From Oscillibacter sp. (lineage in GTDB: Bacteria; Bacillota; Clostridia; Oscillospirales; Oscillospiraceae), in assembly GCA_017526785.1 (NCBI GenBank), contig JAFXQV010000017.1:1-61528 (forward strand): 61,528 nucleotides of DNA. The letters are read 5' to 3'. This document shows, piece by piece, positions 43,940 through 52,516 of the stretch (the first letter of the stretch is position 1; every line of letters begins with the position of its first letter). The notes beneath the pieces were generated by a model. The model saw only the letters and a program-made list of their open reading frames with translations. It was not told the DNA's origin and made no database searches. The position numbers were made by a program, and so were the translations under genes.

Positions 43940-45829
43940 TCACAGTGTTTCGAGTTCGGCGCGCCAGAGCGCCAGACTTGCGTCAGAGGGCATTTTCCAG
44001 TCCCCGCGCGGCGAGAGCGACACTTTCCCGACTTTGGAGCCGTCCGGCACGCAGTCGCGCTTGAACTGCTGGCTGAAAAAGCGGCGGTAGAACACGCACA
44101 GCCATTTCAGGATAATGTCGCGGGCGTAGCGGTCGCCGAACGCCTCCACCGCCAGACGCAGAATTTTCGACGGCGCGAAGCCCCACCGAATCACGTAGTA
44201 CAGGAAAAAGTCGTGGAGTTCGTAGGGACCCACGAGGTCTTCCGTTTTCTGCGCGATTTCGCCCTGCACGGCCGGGAGCAGTTCGGGGGAAACGGGCGTG
44301 TCCAGCACGCCCCGGAGTACGCCGGAGAGTTCCGGGGAATCCTCCGCCACGCAAGCCACAATATGCCGAATCAGCGTCTTTGGAATCGAGGCGTTGACCG
44401 CGTACATACTCATATGGTCGCCGTTGTAGGTACACCAGCCTAACGCCAGTTCGCTCAAGTCCCCCGTGCCGACGACAAGCCCGCCGAGGTCGTTGGCAAT
44501 GTCCATGAGAATCTGTGTGCGCTCGCGGGCTTGCGCGTTCTCATAGGTGACGTTGTGCAAGTCGGGGTCGTGTCCGATGTCGTGGAAGTGCGTCAGGACG
44601 CTGGACGAGATACGAACCGTACGGAGCGTGACGCCGAGGCATTCGGCGAGGCGGACGGCGTTATCTTTCGTGCCGTCGGTGGTGCCGAAGCCCGGCATAG
44701 TCACGGCGACAATATCGCTGGCCGGGCGTCCGGAGAGTTCCATAGCCCGCGCCGCAATCAGCACGGCAAGCGTGGAATCCAGCCCGCCGGAGAGGCCGAT
44801 AACGGCGGCTTTGGCGTTGGTGTCCTGCAAGCGCCGTTTGAGGCCTAACGCGGCGGTCAGGAGGATTTCCCGGCAACGCGCGCGGAGGGCGTCGGGGCTT
44901 TCGGGTACGAACGGCATGGAGGGCAGATAGCGCGTCAGACGCGTTTCCGTCAGCGTCAGCCGGAACGGGGCGGCGCGGCGGTCGGTGTCCGTGTACACGT
45001 TGCGCCAGTGGCGGCGGCGCTCGTAGGCCAGACGCGACAGGTCAATTTCCGACACCAGCAGTCCGCCGTCGAAACGGCGTTCCGCCAGCAGAGCGCCGTT
45101 TTCGGAAATCAACTGGTGCGCCCCGTACACGCAATCCGCGACGGATTCCCCCGCCCCGGCACTCGTATAGAGATAGCCGCAGACCAGACGGAGCGACTGT
45201 CCGGTGACGAACTGTCGGTGGCGGTCGTCCATGCCGATTATCGCCGGGGCGGCGTCGAGACAGCCGATGACCGTCGCGCCGTCGCGCGCCATGCGTACGG
45301 AGGGCGGCGTCAGCGCGGCGAGGTCGCCCCCGAACTCGAAGCCGAGCGCCAGTCCGGGCAACGTCTCACAGGGGAACGTCAGCGCCGCGCCGAACGGAAC
45401 GCCGCGCTGTCCGAGTATGTCAACGTTTGTGACAGTCTCCGGCGCGGGCGTGAAGTAGCGGCTTTCGGCGTCGGAGAGTTCGCTTTTCGGCACGAGGCCG
45501 AGAATGTTTCCCTTCTGGACGACGGCGGCGCAGTCATAGAGGCGTCCGCGCACCCGGAGCGGCAGTCCGACGGCGGCGACAACTTCCAAGTGGCGCGTGG
45601 CTTCCAGTACCGTGGCAAGCGCCTCTTCCGCGCCCTTCAGCAAGGTGTCCTGAAAGAACAGGTCGGCGCAGGTGTAGCCCGTCAATCCGAGTTCGGGCAG
45701 AACCAGCACCCGCGCCCCGGCCTTGTCGGCCTTGCGCATGGCGGTGAACGTCTGTTCGGCGTTGTAGTGGCAGTCGGCGGGGCGCAGGTCGGGCGTCCCG
45801 CACGCGGCGGAGAGAAAACCATCTTTCAT
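43940..45829 (-). CDS. nadE: Glutamine-hydrolysing NAD+ synthetase
   Basis: 629 residues. The N-terminal half is a nitrilase-type glutaminase (ELGLTGYTCADLFFQ with the catalytic Glu; the KSELSDAESRYF lysine region; FPCE for the Cys). The C-terminal half is the NAD synthetase with the PP-loop GLSGGLDSTLAVL and GTGDLSELALGW. It amidates nicotinate adenine dinucleotide using glutamine. The ATG at 45829 is 11 bases from AGGAGG; an in-frame GTG at 45835 is better spaced and is a real alternative. It follows the MBL gene on the same strand, 44 bases on. Confidence 0.95.
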   Translation of the reverse strand: MKDGFLSAACGTPDLRPADCHYNAEQTFTAMRKADKAGARVLVLPELGLTGYTCADLFFQDTLLKGAEEALATVLEATRHLEVVAAVGLPLRVRGRLYDCAAVVQKGNILGLVPKSELSDAESRYFTPAPETVTNVDILGQRGVPFGAALTFPCETLPGLALGFEFGGDLAALTPPSVRMARDGATVIGCLDAAPAIIGMDDRHRQFVTGQSLRLVCGYLYTSAGAGESVADCVYGAHQLISENGALLAERRFDGGLLVSEIDLSRLAYERRRHWRNVYTDTDRRAAPFRLTLTETRLTRYLPSMPFVPESPDALRARCREILLTAALGLKRRLQDTNAKAAVIGLSGGLDSTLAVLIAARAMELSGRPASDIVAVTMPGFGTTDGTKDNAVRLAECLGVTLRTVRISSSVLTHFHDIGHDPDLHNVTYENAQARERTQILMDIANDLGGLVVGTGDLSELALGWCTYNGDHMSMYAVNASIPKTLIRHIVACVAEDSPELSGVLRGVLDTPVSPELLPAVQGEIAQKTEDLVGPYELHDFFLYYVIRWGFAPSKILRLAVEAFGDRYARDIILKWLCVFYRRFFSQQFKRDCVPDGSKVGKVSLSPRGDWKMPSDASLALWRAELETL

Positions 45830-45873
45830 AATCACAAATGCCTCCTGAGAAATTTCTACCTGAAACGTGTCAG

Positions 45874-46680
45874 TCACAAAGCAATCTCTTCGCCCTCTTT
45901 CGCAAACGTACAGCCCGGACAAATCTTGTCCAGTTCGCTTTCTGCGTCACGCAGTACGGCGTCGGTGTGGAACGGGTCATGGTGGACGATGCGCGCCTGC
46001 CCCGCGCCGCATTCCCGCGCGAATTTCGCGGCGGCACTCCACGCGTTGTGTCCGAAGCCGGAACGCGTCGGCCACTCGGCGTCGCTGTATTGCCCGTCGC
46101 AGAGCAGCAGCGAACAGCCCCCGGCGAACTCCACGGCCGACGGCCAGAACTGTTCCGTAAGCGTGCAGTCGGTCATCATGACGAGGCTTTTCCCGCCGCG
46201 CTCCAGCCGGAACAGCGAAACCCCGTTGGGGTGTACGCCCTCCATGACCTTGACGCGGATTCCGGACAGGTCGAAGTCGTCCGGCAGGTCGTGGAAGCCG
46301 ATTTCGGCGGGGAGCAGTTCCGGCTCCACAGGCCACAGCGGCGGGGACATGAAGCGCTTTACTTGCGCCTCCACGCCCAAGCCGTTCCGGGTTTTGCCGT
46401 AGATGTCCAGTTTCGCGCCCCGCCGCATGGCGTACGGACACAGCGGAAGCCCCAGCAGGTGGTCGGCGTGGGCATGGGTCAGGAGCAGGGGCAGGGACGG
46501 CGCGTCGCAAAGCTCGCGGGGCAGGTTCATCAGGCCGCTTCCGGCGTCCAGAATGACCGCGTTCCCGCCGAAGCGCGCCACAACACAGGTCGTCGCGCCC
46601 CCGTAGACGGCGTACGCCCCGCCCCCGACGCCCACGGAGCCGCGTGTTCCCAGAATATCTACCGTATCATTTGCTGGCAT
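45874..46680 (-). CDS. MBL-fold metallo-hydrolase
   Basis: 268 residues of the metallo-beta-lactamase fold: VVARFGGNAVILDAGSG, THAHADHLLGLPL (the HxHxDH motif), MMTDCTL (metal-bridging Asp) and a late VHHDPFHTD. The pattern resembles cyclic-phosphodiesterase or RNase Z-like hydrolases used on small phosphodiesters; the substrate cannot be told. Among three clustered starts the ATG at 46680 (MPANDTVD) is best spaced from GGCGGGG. A promoter lies just upstream and nadE follows. Confidence 0.85.
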   Translation of the reverse strand: MPANDTVDILGTRGSVGVGGGAYAVYGGATTCVVARFGGNAVILDAGSGLMNLPRELCDAPSLPLLLTHAHADHLLGLPLCPYAMRRGAKLDIYGKTRNGLGVEAQVKRFMSPPLWPVEPELLPAEIGFHDLPDDFDLSGIRVKVMEGVHPNGVSLFRLERGGKSLVMMTDCTLTEQFWPSAVEFAGGCSLLLCDGQYSDAEWPTRSGFGHNAWSAAAKFARECGAGQARIVHHDPFHTDAVLRDAESELDKICPGCTFAKEGEEIAL

Positions 46681-46697
46681 AAACATCACCCCGCCAA

Positions 46698-46726
46698 ATT
46701 ATAGCGCGTTTCCCGCGCTTCTTCAA
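46698..46726 (-). promoter_or_regulatory. Promoter of the MBL-nadE unit
   Basis: On the minus strand TTGAAG (46726-46721), 17 bases, TATAAT (46703-46698). Confidence 0.65.
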
Positions 46727-46844
46727 GACGCAATTGCCAACAAATACGAAAAGGTATGTCATTGGAAAAGGCCGTTTTTGCCCATCCCTTGCGCGGCGGA
46801 TGTATCGAGTGTCTGGACGACCTCTGGGACAACATGCAGAATGA

Positions 46845-46880
46845 AGCAAAACGCCCTCTCTCGGTACCGGGGGAGGGCGT
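46845..46880 (-). terminator. Terminator of the YcdB/SLH gene
   Basis: On the minus strand CGCCCTCCCCCGGTACCGAGAGAGGGCG, imperfectly paired, then TTTTGC. Confidence 0.75.
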
Positions 46881-46889
46881 CGCGTCGGT

Positions 46890-49124
46890 TCAGATTTCGC
46901 GCTCCATCATGCGGCAGAGCATGACGGCGGCGGTGCCACGGCGTACGGTCTCTTTGGCGTTGTAGGTTCCCTGTACGACGCCCAGACCTTGCGCGAGTGC
47001 CGCGTAGCCGATATCCGGCGCGGCAATGCTGTCTTTGTCGGCATAGTCACAAGTGAAGATTCCGTTGAGGTTCGCCACGGCCTTGTAGCCGCCGCAGTCC
47101 AACAGCAGTTTCACGAGTTCGCCGCGTGTCATAACCGCGTCCTCGTGACGTTCGCCGGGGGTCAGGCCGCCCATGCTGTAGACCATGCCGTAGACGTTGT
47201 TCTTCTCCTCGTCGGTCACGTCGTCGGGGTTGAGCCGCCAGCCGCGCGTGGAGGCAATCAGGCATACGGCGTCCCACTGCGTGAGGCTGACGTTCGGGCG
47301 GAACTCCCCGCCAGTGTAGCCGACACTGTAGGCGGCAAGTTTCCGGATTTCGGGGGCGGCCTCCGCGCCGTCGATGTCGGAATAGACAATTTCATTGTCC
47401 ACGGCCTCGGGGGCGACGGGCTTTCCGGTTTTGGCGTCAATGCCGGGGTAATTCTCCTCGCGTTCCAGCCCGTAACTCAAAAACAGAATCTGGAAGCGTT
47501 CGTAGCCCAGTGTGACAAGTTTCGCCTCGATATCGCCGCCCGTCAGCGGGTCGAGCTTGCGGGACTTGCTCCGGTAGCCTAACGTTACGGTATACGTGTC
47601 CATCCACGCGTCAATGGCGGCGTCCTTGGACACGAGATTTTCCGTGCCGTCGAAGTTCACCTTGTCGTCCCATGTGAACGACAGGCCGCAGACCGCGCCC
47701 GTGTCGGCGTCAACCTGAATGACGCAGTTGTTTTCCGGGAAAAAGTAGCCGTTTTCCTTGCGGGCGAACGTGAAGCCGTAGGACGGCGCGCCGTTGGCGG
47801 TCTCGTCGGACACGTCGTAGAGCGGCAGGGCGTCGGCGTGCTTGCTGTAGCGCGACAAGAACTCCTCGGCGATAGTCTGGGCGCGGGACTGCTTGACTTT
47901 CGGGACGCGGTCTTTGTTCCAGTTGCCGTAACTGTCCAGCGACTTGACCTCTCCGGTCTTGGCGTCGACGCGGAAAGTACGGTCGGCGCGGGTCACAATG
48001 CCTTTTTCGTTGACGGTGTTATCCCCGGTCGTGTAGCGAATCGTACAGAAAATGTCCTCGGTCTCGTCGGCGTTCTTGACAATGCGGTAGTTCGACGTTG
48101 CAATTTTATAGTTGTCCAACTGGTAGGCGCTCTCGGCACGGATACGGGCGTCAAGTGCTTCCGTGGACAGCACGTCTTTGAGTTTCTCGACGCCTGTCAG
48201 TTCCGTTTCGTTGAGTTGCTTCCGCGCCGACATGTTCGCGCCCCCGGCGTCCTCCATATCGGCGGCCGCTTCCGCCGTTGGCGCGGCTCCGCTGTAGTAG
48301 AAGTAGTCCTCGGCTCCGGTGAGTTCGCCTGACTGCGCGTCGACGTAACGCGCCTCGTAGTTGGACGGGACATAGCGTAAGACGGCGTGTTTGGTCTCCT
48401 TGGGGCGGTCGGCGTTGGCGGTGACGTACACCAATTCAAGGTCTAACGTGCCTTTGAGCTTGTCGGCGGCGTCGGACTGCTTCACGGCGGGCGTCGCGGA
48501 CGGAATGCCGCCTAAATAGCGCTGTGACGGCGCGTCGCGGTGGAAGTTCGTAATTTGATTGTCGCCGCCCCGGACGTTTATCGAGTACGACAGCGGGGAG
48601 GGCAGTCCGTTCAACTGAATCCGGCCGGAAAAGTACGCCGTGGTACTGTTCAACTGTCCGGCGGTCTGCGGCTCCTGTAACTCGACCGTTTCCACGGACG
48701 AATCCAGCACGCGGTCAAGAAACGCCCTCGCGGCGGACTTGGCGGCGGCCATGTCGAGTTTCGGGAACGTGGGAAGATAGGGGTTGTAGCGGTAGTTCTC
48801 CTGATTGTCGTTGTACCAGTAGGAGATAATGGTACCGTCGTCGAGCGCCTGAATGTTCATAGAGGCGTCGCTGCCCGACCAGTTCAGGTTCCACGCCACG
48901 CCCAGCTCTTCCTCGGACAGACTGCCGTTGAAGTCCGTGAACTTGTCGGTGTCAAGGTCGAGCGTACCCTTGACCAGTTCGGTGACGTTCTTAAGGCGTT
49001 CGTCCTGCGCGGCGGCGGAGGCCGGAAGCGGCTCCGTAACGGCGATTTCCGGCTCCGCGAACGCCGACATAACCCCGCCGACCGCCAGTGTCAGCCCCAG
49101 TAACAGGGAAATCCATCTTTTCAT
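46890..49124 (-). CDS. Secreted YcdB/YcdC-repeat protein with C-terminal SLH region
   Basis: 744 residues with a signal peptide (MKRWISLLLGLTLAVGGVMSAFA). Two PepSY-like YcdB/YcdC-type regions follow (about 40-280 and 330-560), each with a domain holding DAKTGEV or DAQSGEL near its end, typical of this family. The last 150 residues contain SLH-type segments (YSVGYTGGEFRPNVSLTQWDAVCLIA; YAALAQGLGVVQG) that would bind the cell wall. Function unknown; such proteins are common on clostridial surfaces. AAAAGGAGG precedes the ATG and a terminator follows. Confidence 0.82.
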   Translation of the reverse strand: MKRWISLLLGLTLAVGGVMSAFAEPEIAVTEPLPASAAAQDERLKNVTELVKGTLDLDTDKFTDFNGSLSEEELGVAWNLNWSGSDASMNIQALDDGTIISYWYNDNQENYRYNPYLPTFPKLDMAAAKSAARAFLDRVLDSSVETVELQEPQTAGQLNSTTAYFSGRIQLNGLPSPLSYSINVRGGDNQITNFHRDAPSQRYLGGIPSATPAVKQSDAADKLKGTLDLELVYVTANADRPKETKHAVLRYVPSNYEARYVDAQSGELTGAEDYFYYSGAAPTAEAAADMEDAGGANMSARKQLNETELTGVEKLKDVLSTEALDARIRAESAYQLDNYKIATSNYRIVKNADETEDIFCTIRYTTGDNTVNEKGIVTRADRTFRVDAKTGEVKSLDSYGNWNKDRVPKVKQSRAQTIAEEFLSRYSKHADALPLYDVSDETANGAPSYGFTFARKENGYFFPENNCVIQVDADTGAVCGLSFTWDDKVNFDGTENLVSKDAAIDAWMDTYTVTLGYRSKSRKLDPLTGGDIEAKLVTLGYERFQILFLSYGLEREENYPGIDAKTGKPVAPEAVDNEIVYSDIDGAEAAPEIRKLAAYSVGYTGGEFRPNVSLTQWDAVCLIASTRGWRLNPDDVTDEEKNNVYGMVYSMGGLTPGERHEDAVMTRGELVKLLLDCGGYKAVANLNGIFTCDYADKDSIAAPDIGYAALAQGLGVVQGTYNAKETVRRGTAAVMLCRMMEREI

Positions 49125-49247
49125 GGGGAATCCTCCTTTTTATTGTGTGTGCCTCGGTGTTCTGTAGCTTTAGACGCTCCCGCCGTGAAAAGGTTCCCGC
49201 GTTTTTGAAAAGTTTCCGCCTGTGTGAAGTGGGGGCGATAGAGGGCA

Positions 49248-49274
49248 AAGCCCTCCCCCGCAAACGGGAGAGGG
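49248..49274. repeat. 27-bp hairpin repeat, left copy
   Basis: AAGCCCTCCCCCGCAAACGG (continued by GAGAGGG) forms a CCCTC.CCCG/CGGG.GAGGG hairpin. The same 27 bases occur at 52482-52508 in the same orientation, so the pair brackets the metallophosphoesterase-STAND gene. It can also act as a weak terminator. Confidence 0.9.
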
Positions 49275-49280
49275 TGCGCG

Positions 49281-52200
49281 TTATGTTGTTTCGAGATCCT
49301 GTAAGCGTTTCAGGCCTTGTGACGCTCCGTGGTGTTTGGGGTCTATGCGAAGAATTTGTTGATAGACCTGTTTAGCCTCTTGAAGTCTGCGGGTACCTTC
49401 CAACAACATCCCTAATTCGTGAAGTGGCGGGATATTCTGCGGGTCAATGGCTACCGCTTCCCGGAACAGCTTTTCCGCCTCCGCCTTGTTGCCTCGTATA
49501 ACCAGCAGTCTGCCTAACTCCGTGCGGGCATGGATGTTGTACTCGTCCAAGAAGAGAATTTCCCGGAACAGGTGTTCCGCTTCCAGCAACGCCGCTTTAT
49601 CCGTTACGCGTCTGCTCAGCAGTTTGCCCAATTCCGTACGGGATGGGATATCTTCCCGATTTTTGTTTAGTTCTTTTCGGAATTTATCTTCCGCTTCGTA
49701 CTCTCTGTCGTTGTTAGAGAGCCACTTTCCCCATTCCGTATAGAGGATAGCTGTCGACTTACTGCTGTCCGCATCGGGCGCGGTATCTTTCAGCATATTG
49801 TGAATGTCCTCATCCCACCGGGTGATTCTGTCCCCGCCGTTCGACCACAAAAGGCCAAGACACAGGTCAATCCGTCCCGGTTTCGATAAGTTAAAATTGG
49901 GGTCTTGTTGCATGCGTTTATACACACGCTCCATATAGGCGCGATAGTTGATACGCCCAATGTCGCGTTGCTTTAACTGCCGCATATTCTCCCGGTTGAC
50001 CATGTTATGAAACAGACGTTCAATTTCTGTTTCCGACATGATATCCAGATAGCGTGATATTGAGAAGTCAATGGAACTTTCGTCGTAGAACTCGTCCTCA
50101 TCCTTACGAAAAAGGAAGAACAACTCGGCAATCACGTCATGTTTCGGCTCCAAGGTTCCGTCGGAGTCCGTATAAATGACGGGTTCGATAGAGCCGGATT
50201 TTCTGGAAAGACGCCAGTTCCGAAGCAGGTTGATGAAATCCCACTCCTCCAAACCAAATTGGCGACAGAACAGCGATATAGGCAACGGACAGCCAAACAG
50301 ACTGAACGCCGCAATCCCGCCGTACAAGGCGAAATCATCGGCCGAGATGCTGTGATATTCACGAAGAACGCGTCCCCACTCCTCCCAGTCCAGAATGATA
50401 CTTCCCGATTTTGCCATATACCTCAGTTCGGGCAACAAGGCACGGTAAATCAGCTCCACTAAGCTGACATGAGGTCTGTTATACTGCTCCAATACCTCGT
50501 CGACCTTATTCGTTAAGATTTCTCCCTTTTGACGTGAAAGCACGCCGTTTGCTACATAGGATGCCGTGGTGTTCAAGAGCAGTCGTTTCCGGAAATACTC
50601 ATTTTCCGTGATGACAGCAGTCTGGTAATTGTTCAGCCTGAAAGACACCCGTGTATCGCCGGAACGCCGCAGTTCCACGATGTTGGCACCGTCGAACCAG
50701 TTGACGAGGCAACCTTCACGCGTCAGCGTTCTTAACCGTGCGCTCCGTTCGGCCATGAGAAGCTGTACATATCCGCCCTTTGTAGTTTTGTGACCCGCCC
50801 AGAGTGGTTGATGAAGCCACGCCTCGCGAAGCGTCTGTAACGCGTCCCGCCCCCACGCGGGCGAATCCAGACACAACAATACACGTTGCCCGCTTTCCAC
50901 CCATTGCGACAGCGTTTCCATAAAATTCCGCGCCTTGCCGCTGTCCATCTTTTGTTCCATCTGGGACAATTTCAGCCATACGGCCACGCCGCCCGACTGC
51001 GCCCAATGAATCGCCGTCATCAGCATGAGCGTGGTTTTGCCCATGCCGCCGTTCCCGGCGATGAGGACGGGACTGTGTTCCAAAAGTTCCGTGATATTCG
51101 TCACGTCTTTGTCCCTTGGAATCGCTTTTCCCGCCGCGAGTACCCGCAACATCACGCCGTAACTGTCGTTTACCCGATAGAACGCGCTTGTGTCGAGTTC
51201 CCTGCACTTCTCCCCTTGGTCTATCACTGTCTCCGCGTCCAAGAACTCCGCCGCGTCGTCCAGTCCCCAGCGTTCCGCCTGCTGCCGGAGTGTTTCCACA
51301 ACCGGCTTTTGGGGTTTTCCCAGTTTTCTTGGCTCTGTGCCGCTGGACGTTTCATAATAGGGGTGCTCTTTACCAATCTGGTCGAAGTCATGCGTTAAGC
51401 CGGGTCTCCAAAGATACAAAGCCCACTTGGCGTCGCTCATGTTCGACTTGTTCGGATTCCATGTGTGGAGAATCAAACCAAATTGGGAATCTTTGTCATG
51501 GTCATCACTGGAGCCTCGCGGTGCGCAGATAATGGGTAAGTCTTGGTTGCCCCCCAGTGTCATTCTGAAGTCATCGTAGCTGTTATTGGACTCATGGCGG
51601 TCTCCGCACAGGTACGCGCGGATATTTCCACGAGAAAACGCGCCTACCAGACCCTCACTCCACTGTCGGGTGTTCATATCGCGGATATGGTTGTGTCCCA
51701 GCGCGATACAGGGCAGTCTGCCCTCTAACAACTGGTCTTTGGACGATATGGCGGAAAGCACATCCGCCATCTGGTTTGTTTTTTCCGTGCCGTCGGCGAC
51801 CAATGTCGTGTTGAGGTGGAGCAGATGAAGCTGGTTACGCCATGTACGGACATGCACCTTGACCGGAAGCCGATGATTACACTCATCCTCGGTGTAGACA
51901 CCCATACCCTTCACAAAGTCCAGATACGTTCGGTAGCAGGAAAGCAACGTTTCCATGTATTCGTCGTAGGCATCTCCCGCTTGACTGAGTGCGGTGGGGG
52001 CTGTGGGGGCTGTGGAGGCTTCTCGCAGTGCCTTAATTACCATCTGTCTGCGAGTAGTCAGGGGTTTGCCTTGGTCTTCTTTAGGGTTTTTGTCGACATC
52101 GTGATTACCCGGAACCATGAAAACGTCCTTATACGGGTCACGAATCCCCATTTTCTTCCAGAGCTGAGGGATAAACTCTGCCGCCTTATGAAAGTCGTCA

Positions 52201-52370
52201 TCAGTCTTGAAATTACGGAAATCGCCGGTTAAAACCAGCAGTTTTTTCTTCTCTGGAATTTTTGCAAAGTGTTCCTCGGCAAATTGCAAAATAGTGTCTT
52301 TCAAGTTGGCGGCTCTGACGCTTTCCATCATGTGCAGGTCTGACAGGTGCAGAATGTGAATCTCGTCCAT
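49281..52370 (-). CDS. Metallophosphoesterase-STAND NTPase-TPR protein (candidate defence gene)
   Basis: 1029 residues. Residues 1-290 form a calcineurin-like phosphoesterase: SDLH (D11, H13), TGD (D50), PGNHD (N89, H90), LGHNH (H226, H228) and CGDRH (H259). Residues about 425-600 hold a P-loop NTPase with Walker A AGNGGMGKTTL (438-448) and Walker B RVLLCLDS (496-503), of the STAND/NACHT kind. A helical middle leads to three or four TPR-like repeats in the last 150 residues. This effector-switch-sensor order is that of NLR-like antiphage proteins. Base composition is AT-richer than its neighbours, and direct repeats flank it. The ATG follows GAAGGAGG. Confidence 0.85.
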   Translation of the reverse strand: MDEIHILHLSDLHMMESVRAANLKDTILQFAEEHFAKIPEKKKLLVLTGDFRNFKTDDDFHKAAEFIPQLWKKMGIRDPYKDVFMVPGNHDVDKNPKEDQGKPLTTRRQMVIKALREASTAPTAPTALSQAGDAYDEYMETLLSCYRTYLDFVKGMGVYTEDECNHRLPVKVHVRTWRNQLHLLHLNTTLVADGTEKTNQMADVLSAISSKDQLLEGRLPCIALGHNHIRDMNTRQWSEGLVGAFSRGNIRAYLCGDRHESNNSYDDFRMTLGGNQDLPIICAPRGSSDDHDKDSQFGLILHTWNPNKSNMSDAKWALYLWRPGLTHDFDQIGKEHPYYETSSGTEPRKLGKPQKPVVETLRQQAERWGLDDAAEFLDAETVIDQGEKCRELDTSAFYRVNDSYGVMLRVLAAGKAIPRDKDVTNITELLEHSPVLIAGNGGMGKTTLMLMTAIHWAQSGGVAVWLKLSQMEQKMDSGKARNFMETLSQWVESGQRVLLCLDSPAWGRDALQTLREAWLHQPLWAGHKTTKGGYVQLLMAERSARLRTLTREGCLVNWFDGANIVELRRSGDTRVSFRLNNYQTAVITENEYFRKRLLLNTTASYVANGVLSRQKGEILTNKVDEVLEQYNRPHVSLVELIYRALLPELRYMAKSGSIILDWEEWGRVLREYHSISADDFALYGGIAAFSLFGCPLPISLFCRQFGLEEWDFINLLRNWRLSRKSGSIEPVIYTDSDGTLEPKHDVIAELFFLFRKDEDEFYDESSIDFSISRYLDIMSETEIERLFHNMVNRENMRQLKQRDIGRINYRAYMERVYKRMQQDPNFNLSKPGRIDLCLGLLWSNGGDRITRWDEDIHNMLKDTAPDADSSKSTAILYTEWGKWLSNNDREYEAEDKFRKELNKNREDIPSRTELGKLLSRRVTDKAALLEAEHLFREILFLDEYNIHARTELGRLLVIRGNKAEAEKLFREAVAIDPQNIPPLHELGMLLEGTRRLQEAKQVYQQILRIDPKHHGASQGLKRLQDLETT

Positions 52371-52394
52371 AGAGTTGCCTCCTTCCTTTTAAAA

Positions 52395-52423
52395 ATTATA
52401 GCATGCAAAGCACCGGATTTCAA
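52395..52423 (-). promoter_or_regulatory. Promoter of the metallophosphoesterase-STAND gene
   Basis: On the minus strand TTGAAA (52423-52418), 17 bases, TATAAT (52400-52395), 25 bases before the ATG. Confidence 0.78.
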
Positions 52424-52481
52424 GGGTGTTTGACAAAAATGTGTTCAAATCTTACTTGGAAGCCCCGCCCGGTACGCCACG

Positions 52482-52508
52482 AAGCCCTCCCCCGCAAACG
52501 GGAGAGGG
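52482..52508. repeat. 27-bp hairpin repeat, right copy
   Basis: Identical to 49248-49274 over 27 bases. Here the stem is extended to CGAAGCCCTC/GAGGGCTTCG. It lies just after the lipoprotein stop codon. Confidence 0.9.
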
Positions 52509-52516
52509 CTTCGCGG

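Noticed and set aside
49248-52508. The 27-bp direct repeats as a transposon target-site duplication
   Set aside because: Target duplications are much shorter, the repeat is a hairpin found elsewhere in the window, and no transposase lies between the copies. Recombination between dispersed repeats is the better reading.
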